In this document: positions 7,496-12,453 of the stretch, in pieces
Layout: every line of letters begins with the position of its first letter
How positions within the stretch are numbered: position 1 is the first letter of the stretch
DNA from: Desulfocapsa sp.
GTDB taxonomy: Bacteria > Desulfobacterota > Desulfobulbia > Desulfobulbales > Desulfocapsaceae
Direction: 5' to 3'
DNA length: 12,453 bases
Assembly: GCA_030635405.1 (NCBI GenBank)
Contig: DAOVZA010000019.1
Span: forward strand, 1-12,453
Notes under the pieces: generated by a model
Database searches by the model: none
What the model was told of the DNA's origin: nothing
What the model saw: the letters and a program-made list of their open reading frames with translations, nothing else
Position numbers and translations under genes: made by a program

Positions 7496-9445
7496 TTAAG
7501 CCAATACCTGTTTCACCGCCTGACCAAGATGTGCTATTGAGTAGGGTTTCTTTATAAAGAGATTAGCACCTAGTTCCAGAGTCGCCTTTACGTCATTACT
7601 TTCAGAAAAGCCACTGGCAATGATTGCTTTCTGGCCGGGGAACAGAAGGTTGATTGCTTTGTATGTCTGGTATCCGTTCATGCCTGGGTCCATCAGCATA
7701 TCTAGGAGCACCAGATCAACAGAATGATCTTTCAGATAGTCCACAGCGCTTTCTCCACTGTCGGCGGTGTGGACAGTGTAACCAAGTTTTGTCAGGATTT
7801 TGTGGCTAATATCTCGTTGTATTGGTTCATCATCCACCACTAGAATACTTGCTGTGCCCTGTAACTCTTCCTTGGCACCTTTGGTGGAATGTTGTCTTTC
7901 TACCGTGGTTACAGGAAAGTAGAGTGAGAATGTGGTGCCCTGGTTATTGCTGCTAACATCAATGATTCCTCCATGCTCCTGTACAGTGTTCCAGACAACA
8001 GCCAATCCAAGGCCTGTACCGCTTCTACCCATTACTTTTTTTGTGTAAAAAGGTTCAAAGATATGTTGCAGTGTATCGGCAGACATCCCAGAACCGTTGT
8101 CACTTACCCGCAATACAATATAATTACCTGCTTCCAATAGTGGACCTTCAGTCTGTCCATCAGTGAACTCATGGCTCGTGGTGGAAATACTAATCGTGCC
8201 TGCTAAGTCAATGGCCTCAAAAGCATTGTTGACCAGATTCATTAAGATTTTCTGGATATGGACAGCGGAGCATTTACAGTTTGCTAAGTCAGTTGTTAGG
8301 TCAATTTGTAATGAAATTTCAGGATAGAACAATTTCTGTTTTTTATATTCAGGAGAAGAAAGGTAGGCTTTTATTATATCATTGATACAGAGAATTTCGT
8401 GCGGACTGGCCACACCACGAGCCACTGTGAGAAGATCAGCAACAACGGCAGCAGCGCGCAGTCCTGATTTGTGGATTTCCTGAATGGGTTTCCTGAGTTT
8501 ACTGTCCTGGGGTAAATCCAAAAGCAGTAACTCAGGGTAACTGATGATCCCTGAAAGGATGTTGTTGAGGTCATGAGCAACTCCACCAGCCATTAGACCC
8601 AGAGATTCCATCTTTTGATGCCGTGATAATCGTGCTTGAATAAGTCTGTTTTTTTCTTCTGCTTCCAGGCGTTCCTGCATTTCCAGAGTGATTCTGTCGT
8701 TTGCCTTTGTAAGTTGTTCGGTTCGTTCCTGCACTCTTTCTTCAAGCTTATCCTTTGCATTGCGCACATTGCTTTGTTCCTTGTGCAGCAAAGTTTTCAT
8801 GAAAAAATCCCGACGGGTATAACGTTCAATGGTGTAGCAGGAAAGCATTCCTATAAGGTTGGCCGAGATGAAGAAAAAGTTGTTACTGATGAGGATGGGA
8901 ATGGGCGTTTCTACAATGCCGATAGTTGTGTATTCATAGAGGAAAGTGAGCAACCAACAGGTAGTACATGCCCAGATAAATCGTAGTTTCACCACGGTGT
9001 AGATCATCATGAAAGCGAGAATTAGCCCGGCATAGTACGAGAAGCTTGCTGGAGGTGGTGCCAGGAGGATCATCATTATGATTCCAATCCCTGCCATAAA
9101 ACCCATGATCGCAACCAGTGGCTGCATTGCTTTTTTAAAGAGAGGAAAGAACGAGAAAATAAAGGTACCGACTGCTAAGGGGCAAAAAATCACATAACGA
9201 AATATCCAGAAGATATGTTTTTGTTCAGGGACGAGATAAGCATCAAGAATACCAAAAAGTGCGTATAGGAAAAATGCAAGCAGGCAGGCAAAACGAACGA
9301 TGGGAAGAGAACCGACGACGTAATCATCAAGGAACGGTTTTTCCAGATGACTTTGAGGTCCACGAAAGGCGAGAGTGACCGGATGCAGTTGCATCTTTTC
9401 AGTGGTCTTAACTGTTGTCTCTGATTTCCCCGCCTTTTTCATCAT
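7496..9445 (-). CDS. hybrid sensor histidine kinase with polytopic membrane sensor and receiver
   Basis: A 649-residue inner-membrane hybrid kinase. Residues about 46-206 hold roughly six hydrophobic segments (from SLPIVRFACLLAFFLYALFG to NFFFISANLIGMLSCY), a MASE-like integral sensor resembling the membrane modules of some cyclases; I cannot give it a family name. A coiled coil (about 222-275, containing LEERVQERTEQLTKAND) leads to the H-box VAHDLNN with His291. The ATPase domain has LMNLVNNAFEA (401-411), SDNGSGM (448-454) and GRSGTGLGLA (473-482). The receiver (about 533-648) has Asp538/539, phosphorylation site Asp582 and Lys633. From the H-box to the end it closely matches the kinase at 1633-3495. 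No clear ribosome site precedes ATG 9445; starts at 9442 or Met18 remain possible. It lies 32 bp after the FadL-type gene, so the two are probably co-transcribed. Confidence 0.92.
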   Translation of the reverse strand: MMKKAGKSETTVKTTEKMQLHPVTLAFRGPQSHLEKPFLDDYVVGSLPIVRFACLLAFFLYALFGILDAYLVPEQKHIFWIFRYVIFCPLAVGTFIFSFFPLFKKAMQPLVAIMGFMAGIGIIMMILLAPPPASFSYYAGLILAFMMIYTVVKLRFIWACTTCWLLTFLYEYTTIGIVETPIPILISNNFFFISANLIGMLSCYTIERYTRRDFFMKTLLHKEQSNVRNAKDKLEERVQERTEQLTKANDRITLEMQERLEAEEKNRLIQARLSRHQKMESLGLMAGGVAHDLNNILSGIISYPELLLLDLPQDSKLRKPIQEIHKSGLRAAAVVADLLTVARGVASPHEILCINDIIKAYLSSPEYKKQKLFYPEISLQIDLTTDLANCKCSAVHIQKILMNLVNNAFEAIDLAGTISISTTSHEFTDGQTEGPLLEAGNYIVLRVSDNGSGMSADTLQHIFEPFYTKKVMGRSGTGLGLAVVWNTVQEHGGIIDVSSNNQGTTFSLYFPVTTVERQHSTKGAKEELQGTASILVVDDEPIQRDISHKILTKLGYTVHTADSGESAVDYLKDHSVDLVLLDMLMDPGMNGYQTYKAINLLFPGQKAIIASGFSESNDVKATLELGANLFIKKPYSIAHLGQAVKQVLA

Positions 9446-9477
9446 GGAAATTCGTGGAAGTGTTTAATTAGTAATGT

Positions 9478-10704
9478 TTATCTGAATTTCCATTGAAAAC
9501 CACAGGATAATGACCAAACATCTTTTTCGTAGCTGATACCAAGTGAGTCCGTTTCATCGCTATAGAATGTCCTGCTGGCACCGATGGTAAAGTCAAGCGT
9601 CTCTGTTGGGCTCCAGACACCACCCATGGCAATGGTATTAGCGTCAAGTCTGGGCTCTTCCGGGAGAGATCGGATCTGATCTACATCAATATCAAGGTTT
9701 GAAAAGAGGTAACCGATACTTGCCATCCATTCTTTATTGAAGCGGTACTCTCCTGAAAAACCTAGATCATAGCTGTTTCCAGCTCCGTCAAATCCCGTTT
9801 CCCAGGTGGCTTCTTTTTCAAAATAATAGATGAGATTGACGTCCACCTTGAGGTTGTTCAGAATTTTGTAGGAAACTCCTGTTCCCAGCAGGGCAGGGAG
9901 ATCTTCCCGTTCCTTGCGACCATCGTTATAGCCCATTAAAGAAAGCAGTGACGCTCCCTGGCGCACATCAAGTTCAAAATCCAGTTTGGTTGCTGTTTCA
10001 AAGCGTAAACCAATATTCCAGTCCTCGTTAGGACTGATATTGACACCAAGGATGCCACCCCAGCCATCGGCTTCATCGAGTACTTCCGTGACTGCATTCC
10101 CGAATACAGGAAGTCCAGTGGCGCTGAGCGTAAATTCTTTATAGGCTGAAACATAGCGAAGGCCAGCAGAGAAGGAAAATATGTCATTTACGGCGTAGGC
10201 ACCACCAATGGTGTATCCGAGGTAGAGACTTTCTGCTTCAACGCTTTGGGAGAAAGAACCGGCAACGGAAAAGGGCACACTGAGCAGACTGCTGACGGCT
10301 AAGACAGATCTGGCATTACCGTTTTCGTAATCCACTTTTCCTCCGCCACCAACGAGGTTTGCTGCTATATAGCCCGCCCATTTGTCTTCTTTATGGATTG
10401 CGAAAAATCCGGGGACTATGGAGTATTCATCCTGATCCAACTCGCCAATACCAGATATCTGGTTTGAGTAGTCTTTGGATATTAGCTGGCCATCAAGTTT
10501 GAGATATTTCCCGGTTTTCATCTTCATTATTCCTGCGGGATTGTATACTGCAATATCTGCGTAGTCTGTTGCTGCCTGTCTGTTCAGAGTTCTGAAATAG
10601 TCTGCACTCATGTTTTGCTTATTGATGATACCACCTGCCAGGAGTGGGGTGGCAATGAGTCCTAAAGTACTTGCTAATGAGATACTGAGCAGATGCTTTT
10701 TCAT
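9478..10704 (-). CDS. FadL/OmpP1-family outer-membrane long-chain fatty acid porin
   Basis: A 408-residue precursor of an outer-membrane beta-barrel that lets hydrophobic compounds such as long-chain fatty acids cross the outer membrane. MKKHLLSISLASTLGLIATPLLA is a Sec signal peptide, with likely cleavage after Ala23. The FadL hatch hallmark NPAG is at 55-58 within ADIAVYNPAG. The rest alternates amphipathic strands with acidic turns and ends FQWKFR; the terminal Arg after the usual aromatic residue is slightly atypical. The length is a little under E. coli FadL. An upstream in-frame start at 10800 adds 32 charged residues before the signal peptide; ATG 10704 is chosen because it gives a clean signal peptide and has AGAGGAAA upstream. 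The gene probably heads an operon with the hybrid kinase. Other OmpP1 members carry aromatic hydrocarbons, so the substrate is open. Confidence 0.88.
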   Translation of the reverse strand: MKKHLLSISLASTLGLIATPLLAGGIINKQNMSADYFRTLNRQAATDYADIAVYNPAGIMKMKTGKYLKLDGQLISKDYSNQISGIGELDQDEYSIVPGFFAIHKEDKWAGYIAANLVGGGGKVDYENGNARSVLAVSSLLSVPFSVAGSFSQSVEAESLYLGYTIGGAYAVNDIFSFSAGLRYVSAYKEFTLSATGLPVFGNAVTEVLDEADGWGGILGVNISPNEDWNIGLRFETATKLDFELDVRQGASLLSLMGYNDGRKEREDLPALLGTGVSYKILNNLKVDVNLIYYFEKEATWETGFDGAGNSYDLGFSGEYRFNKEWMASIGYLFSNLDIDVDQIRSLPEEPRLDANTIAMGGVWSPTETLDFTIGASRTFYSDETDSLGISYEKDVWSLSCGFQWKFR

Positions 10705-10710
10705 TCTGTA

Positions 10711-10718
10711 TTTCCTCT
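10711..10718 (-). promoter_or_regulatory. ribosome binding site that fixes the FadL-type start
   Basis: On the minus strand AGAGGAAA lies 6 nt upstream of ATG 10704, close to an ideal Shine-Dalgarno. It supports the start in front of the signal peptide over the longer frame from 10800. Confidence 0.65.
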
Positions 10719-10764
10719 TGTTTATGCCTGTCGTTTGTTCTTCCGTAAATATTATCAATACTTT

Positions 10765-10793
10765 ACTATCCTTTATTCTGAGGGAGGAGTCAA
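10765..10793 (-). promoter_or_regulatory. sigma70-type promoter of the FadL-type gene and kinase
   Basis: On the minus strand TTGACT (10788-10793, five of six) and GATAGT (10765-10770, four of six) are separated by exactly 17 bp. Transcription would begin near 10758, leaving a leader of about 54 nt before ATG 10704. The position and quality make this the best promoter in the window apart from that of hicAB. Confidence 0.55.
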
Positions 10794-10831
10794 GTGTCAT
10801 GGGGAAAAGGACCTTACTTATCTCCAGGTAC

Positions 10832-10863
10832 AGATATGCTACAGATATGGGATCGGATCAATA
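10832..10863 (+). repeat. direct repeat copy 1, RAYT-associated motif
   Basis: The 21 nt at 10843-10863 match 11672-11692 with two differences. Both copies are preceded by an extra AGATATG heptamer (here 10832-10838). The core dyad is GATC-G-GATC here and GGTC-G-GACC in the other copy, so the two differences are the two partners of one base pair. This copy lies just outside the end of the hicAB segment. Together with the RAYT gene it suggests a REP-like sequence family. Confidence 0.55.
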
Positions 10864-10870
10864 AGTCTCT

Positions 10871-10952
10871 GGGGGCAGGTCTTGAAAAGCCACAACGCAT
10901 TGTGCTTTAACGGCAGGACAGCGGGGAATGTTGCTTTTCAAGACTTGACCCC
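10871..10952. repeat. long imperfect inverted repeat (REP/REPIN-like hairpin)
   Basis: The 24-nt arms 10871-10894 and 10929-10952 are complementary at 21 of 24 positions, including an uninterrupted 12-bp core GTCTTGAAAAGC. One of the three mismatches is a G-T wobble. The 34-nt centre borders a small hairpin CACAA-CGCA-TTGTG (10891-10904). The outer end of the right arm, CAAGACTTGACCCC, resembles motifs often seen around RAYT transposases. It lies downstream of hicB on the minus strand but has no T-tract, so a terminator role is secondary. The 10801-10992 gap contains no credible gene. Confidence 0.6.
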
Positions 10953-10992
10953 TTTGTTTGCTTCAAGTGAATATTGAGCTCAAATTATTCCA

Positions 10993-11328
10993 TTAATGTG
11001 AATGTATAACTTGGCTGAGCGTATCGCTTACCCATTTATTAAGACTTTTACCTGCATGAGCTGCGGTTGCAGCAATTTTGCCATGCAAGGAAGAATCAAC
11101 TCGAACCATAAATTTACCAGAAAACGGCTTGTTTGGTTGCTTTCCAGCATTTTCACAACTCTCAAGGTAAAAATCAACGGCCTCAATGAAAGCCTCTTTT
11201 AATTCAGTGACAGATTCACCATGGAAACCAACCGTGTCTCGAATACCGATAATGTTGCCAAAAAGAATATTGTCATCGGGATCAAATTCAATTTTTGCTG
11301 TATAGCCTTTATAGTTAAGTGTGTTCAT
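10993..11328 (-). CDS. hicB: HicB-family antitoxin
   Basis: A 111-residue antitoxin of a type II toxin-antitoxin pair. The N-terminal half (1-75) has the partial RNase H-like HicB fold, with YTAKIEFDPDDNILFGNIIGIRD, an ELKEAFIEAVDFYLESC helix and PFSGKF (68-73). The C-terminal part (74-108), FMVRVDSSLHGKIAATAAHAGKSLNKWVSDTL, is a ribbon-helix-helix DNA-binding domain. It would bind and neutralise HicA and repress the operon through the dyad at 11588-11606. Its ATG overlaps the hicA stop (ATGA 11325-11328), giving the toxin-first order usual for hicAB. The length fits the longer ribbon-helix-helix HicB subgroup. Confidence 0.92.
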   Translation of the reverse strand: MNTLNYKGYTAKIEFDPDDNILFGNIIGIRDTVGFHGESVTELKEAFIEAVDFYLESCENAGKQPNKPFSGKFMVRVDSSLHGKIAATAAHAGKSLNKWVSDTLSQVIHSH

Positions 11329-11579
11329 AGAGTTACTCCTGCTCTGCCTAAAAAGTCCAAAGCGTTCCTGATTTGGTATCGCTTTGCTTCTTTGCCGGGA
11401 TGGGGACGATGAAAATCACCTTTTTCGTCATTTAAAACAAAGGAAACTCGTGAGCCATTGCCTTCAATGACAGTTGCACCTAACGCAATGAATAACGATT
11501 CTATTTTGCGCCATTCAATATTGCCAAGTGTAGGAGTCACGGATATGGCTTTTAATATCTTCCGGTGTTTACTGTTCAT
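11325..11579 (-). CDS. hicA: HicA-family mRNA interferase toxin
   Basis: An 84-residue toxin with the HicA double-stranded-RNA-binding-like fold, which in characterised members cleaves mRNA and blocks translation. It has IEWRKIESLFIALGATV (helix and strand, 21-37), GNGSRVSFVLN (40-50) and FHRPHPGKE (56-64), followed by helix YQIRNALDFLGRAG. In short E. coli-type HicA the catalytic His follows the GS turn; here that position reads GSRVSF without His, while the HRPHP histidines are kept, as I recall for this longer HicA subgroup. It precedes hicB with a 4-bp overlap. There is no ribosome site before ATG 11579, and the predicted transcription start falls at or next to it. Confidence 0.9.
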   Translation of the reverse strand: MNSKHRKILKAISVTPTLGNIEWRKIESLFIALGATVIEGNGSRVSFVLNDEKGDFHRPHPGKEAKRYQIRNALDFLGRAGVTL

Positions 11580-11585
11580 AGCTCA

Positions 11586-11614
11586 ACGATACTGATTTGT
11601 AGTATCATTGTCAA
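11586..11614 (-). promoter_or_regulatory. hicAB promoter with overlapping operator dyad
   Basis: On the minus strand a perfect TTGACA (11609-11614) is followed after 17 bp by TATCGT (11586-11591). The dyad GATACT-N7-AGTATC (11588-11593 / 11601-11606) covers the spacer and -10, the expected place for HicB ribbon-helix-helix repression. The predicted transcription start is about 11579-11580, right at the hicA ATG. Confidence 0.7.
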
Positions 11615-11663
11615 GTGCAGCTATCTGTAATGTTTTACGCTGTGGCCTCCCTTGAGTATGAAG

Positions 11664-11703
11664 AGATATGAAGATATGGGGTCGGACCAATACAACCTAT
11701 TGG
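11664..11703 (+). repeat. direct repeat copy 2 with adjoining hairpin
   Basis: The 21 nt at 11672-11692 are the second copy of the repeat at 10843-10863, again preceded by AGATATG (11664-11670). Its dyad is GGTC-G-GACC. It runs into a perfect small hairpin CCAATA-CAACC-TATTGG (11687-11703) that copy 1 lacks. It lies between the hicAB promoter and the RAYT gene. Confidence 0.55.
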
Positions 11704-11743
11704 AATGGCGCTGAATGTAACTCAAATACAGGCCATATGAATG

Positions 11744-11783
11744 CTTAAAGTAGCCTTTTTGTTGTCCAAAACAGGCTTTTAAG
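11744..11783. repeat. bulged hairpin directly upstream of the RAYT gene
   Basis: Sixteen base pairs form in three blocks: CTTAAA/TTTAAG, AGCCT/AGGCT and TTTTG/CAAAA. There is a 2-nt bulge (GT, 11750-11751) on one side, a 1-nt bulge (C, 11772) on the other, and a 5-nt loop. Such bulged hairpins are what Y1 (IS200/IS605 and RAYT) transposases recognise as single-stranded DNA. Alternatively it could act in the mRNA leader, since it ends 13 nt before the ATG and no ribosome site is visible. Confidence 0.5.
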
Positions 11784-11796
11784 AAAAACTCCCCCT

Positions 11797-12453
11797 ATGC
11801 CACGAGCTAACAGACATTATATTCCCGATTGTATTTGGCATATTACACACCGATGTCACAAGCAGGAGTTTTTGCTAAAATTTGAGAGAGACAGAAAGCG
11901 TTGGTTTTACTGGTTGTTCGAAGCCAAAAAACGATATGGGTTATGTGTCCTGAATTACATAGTTATATCAAATCATATCCACTTACTTGTCGTAGATACA
12001 GCGGAAACAACTATTTCAGAAAGTCTTCAGCTGATTGCAGGAAAAACAGCTCAGGAGTTCAATACTCGGAAGAACAGGAGAGGCTCATTTTGGGAAGACC
12101 GATATCATGCAACTGCCGTAGATACAGACAGCCATCTTGCAAAATGCATGGTCTATATTGATCTCAATATGGTAAGGGCAGGAGTTGTGTCCCATCCGTC
12201 TGAATACAAAAATAGTGGGTACAATGAGATCCAAAATCCACCAAAGCGTTATTCCATTATCAATAAAAAGATTTTGATGGATTGTTTTTCTGTGCAAAAT
12301 GAAAATAGATTTCGTGAAGAGCACAGTAACTGGATAAAAGCTGAGCTGGAAAACAATAAACTGATCAGAAATCCGGATTGGAGTGAGTCGATAGCTGTAG
12401 GGAGAAAATCATTTACAACAAATATGAAGCAGCAACTTGTAAGTCGAGCACGG
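11797..12453 (+). CDS. REP-associated tyrosine transposase (Y1 Tnp), 3' end beyond window
   Basis: An open frame of 219 codons that runs to the window edge. It is a Y1-family HUH endonuclease of the RAYT group, which cuts and joins single-stranded DNA at REP-type hairpins. The start MPRANRHYIPDCIWHITHRC is typical. The HUH motif is SNHIHLLV with His60 and His62. GSFWEDRYHATAV (96-108) is characteristic, and the catalytic Tyr is Tyr120 in YIDLNMVRAGVV. The domain is intact as far as it can be seen, with no frameshift; the remaining C-terminus lies outside. Upstream sequence is CCCCCT with no ribosome site, suggesting very low expression. The hairpin at 11744-11783 and the repeats around hicAB are its likely substrates or relatives (inference). 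Confidence 0.88.
   Translation, partial: MPRANRHYIPDCIWHITHRCHKQEFLLKFERDRKRWFYWLFEAKKRYGLCVLNYIVISNHIHLLVVDTAETTISESLQLIAGKTAQEFNTRKNRRGSFWEDRYHATAVDTDSHLAKCMVYIDLNMVRAGVVSHPSEYKNSGYNEIQNPPKRYSIINKKILMDCFSVQNENRFREEHSNWIKAELENNKLIRNPDWSESIAVGRKSFTTNMKQQLVSRAR

Noticed and set aside
10705..10800. 32-codon extension of the FadL-type frame
   Set aside because: It would put charged residues before a clear signal peptide and covers the predicted promoter and ribosome site.
10974..10983. Palindrome TTGAGCTCAA near the end of hicB
   Set aside because: A 10-bp perfect palindrome without loop, T-tract or second copy; likely chance.
10801..10992. Short open frames between the FadL-type gene and hicB
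   Set aside because: They cross the promoter, repeats and hairpin, have no protein-like composition and no ribosome sites.
10832..11703. CRISPR array
   Set aside because: There are only two copies of a 21-nt repeat, about 830 bp apart, with a gene pair between them; no regular spacing and no cas genes.

Overview
The window looks like chromosomal DNA of a Gram-negative bacterium, probably a deltaproteobacterium / Desulfobacterota member. The evidence is an outer-membrane FadL-type porin, an LpxL/HtrB-type acyltransferase, two hybrid sensor kinases, a hicAB pair and a REP-associated tyrosine transposase (RAYT). The taxon is inferred from gene style only; no rRNA, tRNA or other marker gene is present.

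Layout. (1) Bases 1-1408: the last bases of an upstream gene, then an AMP-forming acyl/aryl-CoA ligase-like enzyme. (2) 1409-1632: an AT-rich gap with overlapping TTTGT/ACAAA dyads. (3) 1633-3983: a membrane hybrid histidine kinase overlapping a GNAT acetyltransferase by ATGA. (4) 3984-4127: a gap with a perfect 10-bp inverted repeat. (5) 4128-7482: a tight three-gene operon of a DAK2+DegV fusion (a one-chain FakA/FakB-like fatty acid kinase), a family 2 glycosyltransferase and an LpxL-like acyltransferase. (6) 7496-10704, minus strand: a FadL/OmpP1 porin followed 32 bp later by a second hybrid kinase. The catalytic half of this kinase is clearly paralogous to the first, but its sensor half is unrelated. 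(7) 10705-12453: an accessory region with the fadL promoter, a long imperfect hairpin, a hicAB toxin-antitoxin operon between two near-identical 21-nt direct repeats, a bulged hairpin and a RAYT gene that runs off the window.

Common theme (inference). Several genes handle fatty acyl groups: uptake (FadL), phosphorylation (DAK2-DegV), adenylation (AMP ligase) and transfer to an acceptor (LpxL-like acyltransferase next to a glycosyltransferase). AMP ligase, GT2 and LpxL-like acyltransferase also occur together in aryl-polyene and related lipid-pigment clusters, so the window may be the edge of such a cluster. The sister kinases bracket the acyl module, one upstream with a GNAT enzyme and one downstream with FadL.

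The best candidates for something undescribed are the fused fatty-acid kinase in a glycosyltransferase/acyltransferase operon, the FadL-kinase pair, and the repeat-flanked hicAB segment beside a RAYT, where the two repeat copies differ by a compensatory base-pair change.
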